Source of the DNA: Thereva unica
Lineage: Eukaryota > Arthropoda > Insecta > Diptera > Therevidae
Assembly (NCBI GenBank): GCA_949987705.1
Contig: OX465281.1
Span: 79,884,543 to 79,948,542, forward strand
DNA length: 64,000 nt
Direction of reading: 5' to 3'
The position numbers were made by a program, and so were the translations under genes. This document shows, in pieces, positions 37,876-48,856 of the stretch. How positions within the stretch are numbered: position 1 is the stretch's first letter; every line of letters starts with the position of its first letter. The notes below the pieces were generated by a model. The model saw only the letters and a list, made by a program, of their open reading frames with translations, had not been told where the DNA came from and ran no database searches.

Positions 37876-39292
37876 GAAGTCATTCGCTTCTAAGTTTGTC
37901 AACGGCGCACAGTGGGGCTCGCTCATAGAAGGTTCTGCTCAAACCTCAATTTACAAAATGTGAAAATTTTTCAAAAAAATTGTATCATCACTTTGCGTTT
38001 GTTGTCGTTTTAATCTTTTAAGTGAAATTATAGAACAAAATTTAAAAAATTTGACAATGATGATTCTCAGCTACTATTTCCCATTATTATAATTTTCCAA
38101 AGTTGTTAAATAACTAACTATAACTAACTAACTACTAACTATATAGAGCGTAACAAAAAATTATAATTCATCCGACGCACAGTGGTCTGAAATCCCCAAA
38201 ACCTGGACAAAAGTACCAAAACGAAAGTTTTTATTTAGGTACTTTTTTCGCGTGGGTTAAGTATAGTGGCCCCCTGGAGTATTTCAAGGCCCTTGGCAAG
38301 AGGCAGATGTTCGAAACCTCTTTTGTATTCCATTTGGAAAGTGAGTGTCAAACACGCTACACGCAGCACGTTCTCTCGGAGCAAAAGCACGTGTTACGGT
38401 TTTGCGTGTAGATTGCAGTACGTTTGCCCGTTTCCTTTTCTGTAAAAAGGTTTCTTCTGATAAGAGTAAGTACAATTATACTGTGTTATTGAAATGAACA
38501 TAAATAAATAATTGTATTGTTTATTTATGATCAAATATGTAGTAAATTGTGGTGATTTGATTAACTTGTAAATTGGTGGCTAAGTACAAACTTCCATCGA
38601 CTTCCACTAAGTAATACGCATGTAATTGTTTAATAATCATTTCTGCAAAACATATAAAAAAATTCCATATCATTCTATCCACGATAGAGCAAAATATCCA
38701 TACTTGCCATCCAGGTGTTAGTCCATTCAAAACGCGCGTTATGGTGTTCCAAAATAACACCGTTAACAAAATCGAACCCTAAACGTTTTTGGGGTCGCTG
38801 ATCACGAAAATCGAGGTCCCGCTGTCCTAAAACATGGGCGTCCCCCCTAAAAATGCAAAAAATATCCCTTTTTGTATAATCGTACATCACATTACATTCC
38901 TCACTAAATTAGGTTATTACTTCAACTTCCAAGTAACCGCAATTAAAATTTACTAAAAAACAAATTCGGGTGCAATATCTTAATTTTATTACTTTGCCTC
39001 CGTTTTTACCTGCCTAAATGTCATTGTAGAAAAACGGACCACCCCATTATTCAGAAGTACCTGAAATAAATTAGGGTACATATTTCGCAATTATTGTGTG
39101 ATTGTCGTTTTTACAAAAATGCAGAGTTTATTTAAAGATTCCACGAAATGAAATATTTCTCAATATTTTTTTTTCTTTTTTTTTCTTTTTAGGGGTGGTT
39201 TAACCTCTGTACAAAGGGGTTTATAGTGAAATGTTCCAAATGTTGTAATGATTACAAATGGAAAATAAAATTTAAATGTAAAACAATAAATC

Positions 39293-39637
39293 CAGGGTGC
39301 TCGTCAAGCTAAAAGATTCATCCAAATCGATAAAGCTAAAGCGGGAAAACGTTTACATCTCAACAGGTGGGAGCTAAAAATAATAATAGAGCTCTTGACG
39401 AGCCACTGTTCGCTTAACTACCGTCTAAACAAAATAGGTCTGGCGGCTGATTGTAGTTGTCGGTTCTGCGGAGCAGCTCCCGAAGCTGCGGAGCGCTTGC
39501 TGTGCGACTGTGGGGCTACAGCGAGGAAGAGATTGGGCGTCCTCCATCGGGACTTTCCTACCCCCAGGGACATTTGGGACAGAAATCCTAAATCAGTTTT
39601 AGGCTATATTAGAAGCCATAACCTTGATGGTTTTTAA
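39293..39637 (+). CDS. LINE C-terminal fragment with zinc motif (I/LOA-like)
   Basis: The frame is open from about 39293 and ends with TAA at 39635-39637. It reads QAKRFIQIDKAKAGKRLHLN, RWELKIIIELLTSHCSLNYR, CSCRFCGAAPEAAERLLCDC and DRNPKSVLGYIRSHNLDGF. The C-x2-C-x-n-H/E-x4-C pattern is the C-terminal finger after the RNase H of I, LOA and R1 clade LINEs. RT and RNase H are missing, so it is a 5'-truncated insertion nested inside the Transib. The same family lies at 21950-23215. Confidence 0.75.
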   Translation, partial: QGARQAKRFIQIDKAKAGKRLHLNRWELKIIIELLTSHCSLNYRLNKIGLAADCSCRFCGAAPEAAERLLCDCGATARKRLGVLHRDFPTPRDIWDRNPKSVLGYIRSHNLDGF

Positions 39638-39989
39638 AAACAATAGATCAAATAAATAGGTCGCAGTGCCGGCATAGGCACCCCTCAACAAGAAATAGAA
39701 AAATCCACGATATACTACATATTTGCTCGACGAATAGTTATGAACGTCCTATTCAGGCGCTATATATTAACTTTTTTTCATCTTTATAACAAAGTATTTA
39801 TAACAAATCTTTGCAACAAATAAAGCCTAATGTATTTGAATTTGAATAAAAGTTTGCATATAAAATTAATTTAATAATTGTTAAATTAAATAAAAAAAAG
39901 TTTATTTTCATTAACAATTCTAGTACATTTTCGTTAAACATTATTACTGAGCAACCACAAAACGCCCTTATTACAGATTCTCATTTAAT

Positions 39990-40345
39990 TCAAAAACAAA
40001 ATTGGCCGCCATATTGGATCCACTATTTCGTTTAGTAAAAATCTAATGACGCATTAATAATTAGCTACTCCGAACAGCCATTATTGCATAATTTCATTTA
40101 ATTCAATTAAATATGAACAGAGTTGGTCGCCATATTGGATGCGCCATTTTTTTTTTTTTTCAAAATCTGATAACGGATTCTTACTCAGTGACCCTGAAAA
40201 CCTCATATACCAATTTTTATCAAATTTGCTTAAATTTTCATAAAGCTGGTCGCCATATTGGATCCGCCATTTTGTTTTTTGAAAATCTGATAACGGATTC
40301 TTACTCAGCAACCCCGAAAACCCCCATATACCGATTTTCATAAAA
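39990..40345 (+). repeat. Tandem repeat, three units of about 122 bp
   Basis: GG(T/C)CGCCATATTGGATCC-type starts lie at 40004, 40125 and 40248. AAAATCTGATAACGGATTCT and ACCCCGAAAACCCCCATATA follow in the last two. The first unit is more diverged. It is the subterminal repeat of the second Transib. Confidence 0.85.
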
Positions 40346-40414
40346 AAATAATTTTTCTTACCGTAGTAAATTAATTTTGTCCAGGTTTTGGGGATTTCAG
40401 ACCACTGTGCGACG

Positions 40415-42055
40415 GCGAAATTGGCTGGAAGCGAGCTATTCATCGAAAAGTGTCGTAAAATTTGCGGTTGGCTTTTCACCCGCTGGGTTGCGGACATGAA
40501 ACAACATAGAGTTTGGTCAATAGCCCATTTGAAAGATATTTTAATGCCCGTGTTTCTGCTGTTTACTGTTACTATATTTTCATATGAGCAGCCGTTAACG
40601 AGATATTAACAAAAAATGGCGTTATCAGTTATTTCAGGCACGTGGAGTGCGAACTTTGGCGTTGGATTGCTCGCAAAGTATACAAACGAGAACGACACGA
40701 CCAAGGGTTCATTCTAAAGGTAACTTTAAGTATGATAATGGGCATTAACCCACACAAATTAATATCTTACGAGTTAATCGTAAAAAACTGCATTCAAGCC
40801 CAACCACATGATCAAAGTTGATTTTTACGCGGCCATAACTTTGAGCCAAATCATCTTACAGAGCTCGTTGAGGACTCATTTTGTAGATAATTTTATTTCC
40901 AACACCTTGCTATTGATCAAATGATATAATCAAATGATATATCAGGTATAATTGCGTGTAATCGAGGTATTTTTCATAAACAACCTCTCCCTCTTTTTCA
41001 AAATGGCGGCTTTTCCCAACTCACTGCGACTCCACAAACTTTGTTTTTTCATTTTGAGATGCACCCAAACAATTGCCAAAACAAAATTTCGTTCATCGTA
41101 AAATGCAATTTCATTTACTACTTGCACTGGACTATTACTATTTCAGAGAATAGAAAGCTAAATACATATGTCCAGGGATGCCTATCAGGGGAGTGGGGTT
41201 ATTATAGAAAAAGTTTTTTTTTATTTTAAACTTTATTTCTTTCCGAGTCTTTGATAGCTCTAATACATCGACGAATTTTGATCGTTATTTGCACTATATT
41301 TTACAAAACCCATTCGGAGATGCTCGAATTCGTCTATGTGGATCCAGGGAAATGGTAGTTAGGGAATTGAGAATTTAAATAATTTTGCCTAAAATCCATA
41401 AGAATGATCTTTATTATAAAAGATTCTTCTTCTAAGATTCTTTAAGTAAACTGTTTTTCAAACATCTAAGTCCAAAGCTTTGGGTTTTACAAAGTCGCCC
41501 CACAGTGAGGTGATATTTTGACTACTTTTAAATATTTGGAGGTAATTTCAAGCTTAGATACTTGTTTGAATTAACTGATTTTCAACCGGGCCGGCTTCAG
41601 GTATTTTGGCGCCCCGTGGGAGATATTTTTAGGCGCCCTTATATTGTTTGACATTTCTTTTCGATAGATTACCTATATTATTTTGCACAAATTATACAAT
41701 AACCCGAGTAAAATCAAAAGATGGCCTTACAACGGGCGAACACTGGCACGCTTGGGAGCGGGCTTACTACGGCCAATCTTGATCAAAAAAATTAAAATGT
41801 TCGAGAAATAAGCTGTTCCCACGGGCATACGACGGCAAATTTGAACAAAAAAAAATAATTTGCACCAAATGTATTGTTGAATGTGCTTTATGTAAACTTG
41901 ATCATTTTCGTTATGTACCATCGTCCTTTGGATTATTATACTTTTAGGATATCGATGCACAAGAGAAACAAGCTCGCCAATCGTCGGTTTGTTTTTCGGG
42001 AAGTGTGTGGTGCGTTTTGGTCTGTGATTTCTATTTTAGTGGGAAATTTTGTTAT
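40415..42055. other. Non-coding interval
   Basis: About 1.6 kb with short frames only. CGGGCCGGCTTCAGG and GGCGCCCCGTGGGA near 41586-41620 resemble GC-rich modules at 13670 and 27350. Nothing else is recognisable. Confidence 0.45.
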
Positions 42056-42860
42056 TTAACAGCTCGAAGAAAACAACAAGACTAAAGTTCAAAAAGCTGT
42101 ATAGTTATTTCATACTTTGCCAGCATAAGTCTATGATTAATTCATGGAAATGGTGTATGTATAAAGTTTTTTATGGGGTGCGAAGCATAAACAACATTTG
42201 TGGACGGTCTCGGTCTTTGCATATTCTGTCCAATGAGGGTATTCCTCAAGCAATTTTATATGCCTACTGTATTGAACTTGATTGTATCGAACAGGAACTG
42301 CACCTTAATGGTATCGTTTAGGACGTCTAAAGTAAATCAAGAGATAAGCACTCTCTTCCTATGTAGGAGCGACATGAATTCCAATTTCTTGAGTCTGTAC
42401 CGTGGTGGTAAGTTGTAGAAATCGCGCGAGTCGTGAAGGTTTCTCCAAGCAAAGAGGATAATTTTTTTCTATACTGACTTACCCCTACTTAAGGTCCCAG
42501 ATCGGGCAAGCATATTCCAGGTTTTGGGCACACGAGCGAACAGAAAAGAGTTTTGGGCCCGGACGTTATAGTTTTCTGCCGTTTGTCACAGTCAAAGAAG
42601 AAAAGAGAGAACAATAGAGGGTCCTATACCTCTCGCAGTTAAACTCACAAGCAGGATTGGAGGGATCTGCAACTTCCAGCGAAGATCGTGTGGCTCTCAA
42701 GAGCTGCTTTGGCCAGCACTGGCTTATTGGCAGAAACTGAACACAATAGTTGCAAAAGAACATAATACAGTGCCCTTGCTTTGTTTGTTTTGAGGAATGA
42801 ACGAATACATTACTGGATCGCATCGGCGCACCCTGGGACATGGCGCCCGGGTTCGCCAAC
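42056..42860 (-). pseudogene. LINE relic, C-terminus of jockey/CR1-like RT
   Basis: The - strand around 42440-42300 reads FYNLPPRYRLKKLEFMSLLH then RKRVLIS, stop, FTLDVLNDTI. This parallels LPPYENRLKLLNLSSLHKRR...VIFVHRLMNDK at 515-620. The following 42180-42060 continues as the expected C-terminal tail with several stops. 42860-42500 may be the preceding part, but I see no RT motif. It is old and non-functional. Confidence 0.5.
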
Positions 42861-43030
42861 CCCTAACGCCGGTACTGATTTTGAATGCCCAATTAGAACC
42901 CGATGAAAACCTTAATATGACTTAACTTTAAGGTCATCGCTTGAAAAATGATTACCCGAGCCCACCAAAATCCCCTTCTTTACCCATTAACAAGAGATTT
43001 GAAGGCGGTGGAAAATTTATCATTTTTAGA

Positions 43031-43465
43031 CTTTTTTTTATGTGACAGACTAGAGGCTTAGGGTAAGTCCCTTTGTACTGTCGACAATCTATTGTTTCGT
43101 ATTCAATGTCGAACAGCAGCTCTAGCCGGAAGATAGAGAGAAGAGAAGGAAGTAACTGTCACAGCCTAGCCTCGATATTTTTATTCCACCTACTCACAAC
43201 CATTTTCGCGACTCTGACATCGGGGCGTGGAGAACAACTCGCTGGAGTGTTATGCCTCCTGAAACGAGTTGAATCTCATCCACCAACCGATGGCATGCGC
43301 TTGGTGGAGCGGTGAAGGCTATGACAGGGGAATCAGGGATGTAAAGAGGGAAGAAGAAAGAAGGAAAGTTAGTTGGGAAAGGCGAAGGACCGTGGCGCCG
43401 CCGGGATTCGAACCCGAGACCTCTGGGGATAGCAGTCAGGCGCCTTACCTCTAGACTACCGAGGC
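43031..43465 (-). repeat. tRNA-derived SINE, copy 2
   Basis: The - strand has the head GCCTCGGTAGTCTAGAGGTA, B box GGTTCGAATCCCGG, the GAGGCATAACACTCCAGC body and the tail AGTACAAAGGGACTTACCCT then CTGTCACATAAA and a short A-run. It is about 435 bp and closely similar to the copy at 23377-23864. Confidence 0.9.
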
Positions 43466-43469
43466 CCCC

Positions 43470-44930
43470 AGATTCTTAGAAAAATTGGTAATAGAAAATT
43501 TTTAATTGTTACTTTTTTGCAATTCAGTGTCATTTATTTCATATTAACTTCCGCCTTATTTCCGTTCACATTCTTCAATCGAATTTACCTCATTTTCAGT
43601 TTGTGTTCGGTCTCTTTTCGGCCAATCGCGTTTCGTCTCTTATTCACTATCCCTACTGTTCGTTTTCTGACTGCTCTTAAACATGAAAAAATTAGTTAAT
43701 TTTTTAGTCTGTTTCCAGTCTTATATTTTCACGCGGGTATTAAATATTGCAAAAGTATATTAAAAATAATAACGCAAAAAGGGAAAAGCCTCTTAATCAT
43801 TAAAAGCAATTTTAATTTATCTTTTCATATGTAGATATAATTTAAATAACAATAAAATTTGGATCAAAAAATCCTTTTAATCCTGTTGACATTAAAAGGC
43901 TTAGATTAGTACCCTAACGAAGTCGATATGAATTTCGGTACACGAAATTTCGTGCAGATGAAAAATGCCCACGTGCATAAAGACATCGACTTTTTTCCAT
44001 AAATAGTGTTTGAAACAAAGAAATTTGTTGATACATTGTTTATGATTTTGGCTTTCGGAACAATTAGAAAAACTTTCTTGTTGGGAAGTTAAAAATAATC
44101 ATCTACAATATGTCATTTCTCTGGGCTGGGCTTAGAAATAAAGCATTTGTAAATTGGTAATTTCGTTTTCTTAACAGATAAGCAGATTATTGCACTCTAT
44201 GGCGTAGAAATCGATCAGTTGGGATTACTAAAAGGGCCCAGAGTTTTCGTATCTTTATAAAAGGGCAACACGATCTGCCTTTGTCAAGGAAATGACGGCT
44301 TCTACAAGGACGAATTTAGGGAAAACGCTCAATGGATTCACAACAATAAATTTAACGAATAAATTCTACAATTACGTTCTGGTTCGGGTTTTTACAATAC
44401 GATGGGCTTGGTCTATGTGTTCGGTCTTCATTTTCCCCCTGCATTTAAACAACCCAATTACACTTAGTAAGTACTCGTAAGTTTAGGTTTTGGCGTCTGG
44501 AAGTTTTTTGACCCTAGGCTAATTTGATAAAAGGTATTGGCAGCGCCGGAATTAACTTGTATTTGTGCCCTAGGTTTTTATGGTTTTTTTTCTTTTCGTT
44601 TTTTGATATATTTTCTTCCCAAAGGTACATGGAATCGTTTATTCATAAACAAACAAAATAAGGAGAAAAATTATAATGTGCAACACAAACAAACATTTAT
44701 TAGTCCGCTCAAATAAGCCAAAAATCATTGTTTTTTTGGAAATTTTTCTTACAGCTACTTATGAGACCGGTCGGTGCCAAGTGAAGGATTTTCATAACCC
44801 GCAGTTCTAAAAAGGGTGCGGTTTGAGAAATATATGAATTTTAGTGTTTTTTCGCCTTTTACTCTTTTATGAGGAGATAATATGCATTTTGGTGAAGATT
44901 TTAAAAGAGCAAAGTCGCCAAAAAGTGCAC
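43470..44930. other. Non-coding interval
   Basis: About 1.4 kb AT-rich. No repeat or gene that I recognise. Confidence 0.45.
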
Positions 44931-45001
44931 ATAGCAGATATTCATTTGACAACGACGACTTGTCAGACTTGACTAAAAAAGACAAATTTTTCGGTACATA
45001 C

Positions 45002-45041
45002 CACTGACATAAGTATACTATACTATTACTATATGTCAGTG
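45002..45041. mobile_element. 40-bp micro-MITE with 8-bp TSD
   Basis: CACTGACATA...TATGTCAGTG, only 40 bp, has 10-bp perfect TIRs. GTACATAC is repeated exactly on both sides (44994-45001, 45042-45049). The related copy near 37800 lacks it. An 8-bp TSD suggests hAT machinery. Confidence 0.75.
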
Positions 45042-45324
45042 GTACATACTGGAAATCCCGGGATGAACCGCAATTTCTTGAAACTGATACACGCGTAGAA
45101 AACAATTCCCCGTCAAAATTTGCTGGTCCAAGGTTTGAAAAATTCGTGATGTTTGTAAACTGTAACGATATTTTAGGGCGATTTTTAAGTGTTCGGATTT
45201 TGACAAGTGATATTTTTTTGGAAGGCTATTGCCGTGCAGAATTTAAAAAACATCACTTCGTTTAGAAGGGTTCTCATTCCATCGAGTTTATTAGATATTA
45301 GCAAAACTTATAAATTTAATGTAT

Positions 45325-45488
45325 TTTTTTATGTGGCATGGTCAAGCTCAGAATCACCCTTTGTACCACTAGGGCTAGCGAGAGACAGTCTTGCTGGAGT
45401 GTTATGCCTCCTGAGACAAGTGAATTCCACTAGCCAGCCGACAAAGGTTGTGACGCCAACAGTACCAGACTACCAGGTGAACAAGGAG
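45325..45488 (-). repeat. Short SINE variant
   Basis: The - strand has an A-box-like GGTAGTCTGGTACTG, the body words TCTCAGGAGGCATAACACTC, and the tail GGTACAAAGGGTGATTCTGA, GCCACATAAAAAAA. It lacks a B box and most of the body. Its tail is closer to the LINE tails at 63900 and 48870 than to the full SINEs. Confidence 0.7.
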
Positions 45489-45896
45489 GTGCACCTCTGA
45501 CACTTATCCGAAGTTTTTCCACTTAAACAAAAAATTACCGGCCGAATGTTCTGAAATGTTTCAGGGCATTTTTTCGTTAATATTCTTCTTTGGGCACCTC
45601 GAAGTAGTCGATACAGTTTTGGGACCTTGATATATGAAAATACATACGTTGAAAATTTTGGTTTCGATTTTCGGACCGATTACAATAACTTCCTTATACT
45701 GGGAAGTTAATAATGTTGACTTAAAAATTGATGTTGCTGACCTTTGACCCTCCGTAACTTGAGTAGCTTGGCTTTATGGACTTTTGGGAAATTATTTGTG
45801 AGTTTAAAATAAAGAAAATGCCGCTATAGGTTTTTCTGAGTTAACAAATATATTTATATTAAAATTGCTACCCATTTATATAAAAACTAGCTGGGA

Positions 45897-47007
45897 CCCG
45901 GTGCGCCTACGCTGCACCCATAAGTCAATAGTAAACAATAAAAACCATACATTGACTTAATATTTTTCGAGATATGAATTTTACACAGATGAAATGCCTC
46001 AAACAACATGGGTCTTGCGTCGGCCGCCATGAATCGGTATATTGAGTCTACTACATTGCTTATTGTATTCTACTTATCATACCCTTTCATTTGATACCCA
46101 TGTTGAGGGGATTGTGAAGAAAGTGGTAATCCGGCCTCTTTAGACGGCCGCCATGGATCTAAAGATATACTTTGTATACTACATTACTTATTGTATTCTA
46201 CTTATCATACCCTTTCATTTGATACCCACGTCGAGGTGGTTGTGAAGAAAGTGGTAATTCGGCCTCTTGAGACGGCCGCCATGGATCTAAAGATATATTT
46301 TGTATACTACATTGCTTATTGTATTCTACTTATCATACCCTTTCATTTGATACCCATGTCGAGGTGATTGTGAAGAAAGTGGTACCCCGCCCTCTTGAGA
46401 CGGCCGCCATGGATCTAAAGATATATTTTGTATACTACATTGCTTATTGTATTCTCCTTAACATATCCTTTCATTTGATACCCATGTTGAGGTGGTTGTG
46501 AAGAAAGTGGTAATCCGGCCTCTTGAGACGGCCGCCATGTATCTAAAGATGTATTTTGTATACTACATTGCTTATTGTATTCTACCTATCATACCTTTTC
46601 ATTTGATACCCATGTCGAGGTGGTTGTGAAGAAAGTGGTACCCCGCCCTCTTGAGACGGCCGCCATGGATCATTTTAGTTTCAATAGCGTCATGGCCTAC
46701 CTATTGTTTGACAGCTGCGTAAATTTGAAATTTTCATTAAATGTAATGATTCAATTTAGTGACAATTTTACATTTGTCAAACAATAGGTAGGCCATGAAG
46801 CTATTGAAACTAAAATGAAGTGAAAATTCCTAAAATTACCATTTTTGTTTGGATTTTGCAGCTGTTTTTTTTTTGGTTAAAGGTATAAAAAATAGCCTAC
46901 GACCTATTCTCAGACCTACCAAATATAAACAAAAAATTTCATGCAAATTGGTCAACCCGTTTCGGAGGAGTACGGTAACAAACACTGTGACACGAGATTT
47001 TTATAGA
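45897..47007 (-). mobile_element. Non-autonomous Helitron-like element, copy 3
   Basis: It runs from CTAGCTGGGACCCGG (45897, 3' end on the - strand, preceded by A) to TTTTTATAGA (47007). It has the 124-bp terminal unit and five 128-bp units (46153, 46281, 46409, 46537, 46665). It also has the palindromic block 46670-46820, uninterrupted. It provides the empty site for the 2695-3710 insertion. It lies alone, not inverted. Confidence 0.72.
46029..46668 (-). repeat. 128-bp minisatellite array, copy 3 (five units)
   Basis: CCATGG-anchored units are spaced exactly 128 bp after a 124-bp terminal unit. They are the same two variants as in the 1-6 kb arrays. Confidence 0.93.
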
Positions 47008-47304
47008 TATAGATGTTTTAAATTACACAGTACTACTTTTTATTAATGTTTACAGAATATTTCATATCCTCTTGGAACACCATCAACGAATGTCCGTAAT
47101 TCCAAACAAAAATATTGAAATCAGCTTTTGGTTAACAATCAAAAAATGTTTTCGAAAACATAAAGAGGTATCATTAATTGGAGACAAGCTGAGTTCAATG
47201 TCTAAACATGCCTCTAACCTTGACAGACTATATATGCACTATGTCTGTCAATCTTCAATTTCTATTTTTAACCTATCATATCCTTCTTTTATCTTCTAGC
47301 TGAG

Positions 47305-47396
47305 CATACTACTAGACATTACACCATGAAAGCAAATGACATGGAGGACTGGTAGTATAAAGGGCTACATCTATGTTTAGACTCTTCCACATAAAA
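47305..47396 (+). mobile_element. LINE 3'-tail fragment
   Basis: CTAGACATTACACCATGA, GGTAGTATAAAGGG and CCACATAAAAAAAA match the 3' UTR of the - strand LINE at 48822-48975. It is a severely 5'-truncated copy. Confidence 0.75.
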
Positions 47397-47809
47397 AAAA
47401 TGTAATGGAGCATCTCTGTGGACATGGAGACGGAGTATATACATATAGGAGTGATAATACACTCCTACAATGAATTGTAGAACCTTCCAGGTAGCATCGC
47501 TAGACTTGCGTGAAAATGTTTAAAATACATATGTTCTCTGCGTATGATTTTTCAAAAAGGCTTCTTTTCCTTCTTGGCGTTTTGTTTATTGTAGGTCTTA
47601 AAGCATACTGAACCCTGTTGATTTAAGCTCTGGAAAGAGTCCTTTACCTTTTAATTGTTGGTGAAGTTTTCAATACAAGAAAATATTTTCCGGGTTTTTG
47701 AATAATTGTCAGTATGTCAGAGAACATAAAGAAAGGATAGTTATACTGTACACGTCGTGACGATTTATTATATTTTTCAATCGATTCACTTGTGCAAATT
47801 GACTTGCGT
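47397..47809. other. Non-coding interval
   Basis: About 410 bp, AT-rich, no recognisable feature. Confidence 0.45.
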
Positions 47810-47811
47810 TA

Positions 47812-48309
47812 TACCATGTTCCCACTGAGCCGAAATTGCGTGATTTCGGCTATTTTGGTGATTTCAACTAAAATCACGTTCAAAATCATGTGATTTCCCA
47901 TGTATTCTTGTGATTTCGAAATCATCTCAAACCTCGTAATTTTGGCAAAATTACGAACGAAATCATGTTGAAGCCAGTACTCAAACCTAAAAATCGTATT
48001 CAGCTGAATTCAGCACGTCTCTCAGCAGCTGGCAGCACGTCAGTTTGACACATTTTAATAACACAATTTTGATTTTGCACATTTTAACATTCTTCAAAAT
48101 GCAAAAACCCAAGATATATAAAATAAATAAGCTATGGGCTTTGTTATAAGAGGAATTGCTAGTGAAATTCTGGCAGGAAAAAACGAAGATATGAGTAGTG
48201 CTAGAAAAAACTGTCAAACGAAATCATTTCAATTCAGTGCGAACGGTTCTACATAATTTCAAAATCACTTTCCGAAATCACCTAATTTCGGCTCAGTGCG
48301 AACATGGTA
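47812..48309. mobile_element. 498-bp MITE, about 37-bp TIRs, TA TSD
   Basis: TACCATGTTC.CACTGAGCCG at 47812 mirrors the right end at 48309 with three differences in 37 bp. TA flanks both sides, which fits Tc1/mariner. The interior repeats TGATTTCG/CGAAATCA words many times. No gene is present. Confidence 0.82.
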
Positions 48310-48312
48310 TAA

Positions 48313-48819
48313 GCCAGTTGGCACACGCAGATCATTAAGTGTATACCGACGACGATTATAACGCATAGCAAATGGTGAAGTTCAAAGTGTGTAGCAGGAA
48401 ACAACACTGGGGGTAGGATTTCTGCTTCTACAATAAAAGTTTAACTCTGTTTTCAGTTCTCGATCACATTGACAATTTATTGAAAACCCAAGTGGAATAG
48501 TTTATCTTAAATATTTCGTAAGACATTTTCTTATGGTTTTATTTATTACAAATGTTATAATTTTAGTCATCACATGGGACATTTGTGAACATTGAATTGC
48601 ACATAAAATCAAGCGTACGCCTTGCTGATGGTGACAAAATTGGAATATGTTGCAATGTAACAGATAAAAAGGCGGTTGTTAGTACAAGTACATAACCGCA
48701 CTTCTCATTTCAAAGTTTGAAGTTCCATGATTCGTTCATTGTATGTAAGTGTTAGATTGCGCATGGCTTGTAAATATAGCCTTTGAGCCTATTCCATTCC
48801 CAAATATTCAGTTCAGTTA

Positions 48820-48820
<1 letters not shown>
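48313..48820. other. Non-coding interval
   Basis: About 500 bp, no recognisable feature, up to the T-run of the LINE. Confidence 0.45.

Positions 48821-48821
<1 letters not shown>

Positions 48822-48856
<35 letters not shown>

Larger units (their letters stand above)
38178..40409. mobile_element. Second Transib element, non-autonomous, 2,232 bp
   Basis: The ends CACAGTGGTCTGAAATCCCC (38178) and the exact inverse (ending 40409) form perfect 35-bp TIRs. CGACG stands on both sides (38173-38177, 40410-40414), matching the CGNCG target of Transib exactly. No transposase frame is left. The interior contains a LINE fragment (39293-39660) and a three-unit tandem repeat (39990-40345). The TIR differs from that of the 18-21 kb element except for the heptamer and an inner TGGACAAAA word. 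Confidence 0.93.
44935..45690 (-). repeat. Dispersed repeat (inverted partner 37387-37875), with two insertions
   Basis: The reverse complement follows 37387-37870 in order. A 40-bp micro-element (45002-45041) and a short SINE (about 45325-45488) interrupt it. The other copy lacks both, so it documents their empty sites. Confidence 0.8.

Noticed and set aside
41490..41506. CACAGTG at 41499 as another Transib end
   Set aside because: The flank is not CGNCG, the orientation is wrong to pair with 37908, and no TIR partner is found.
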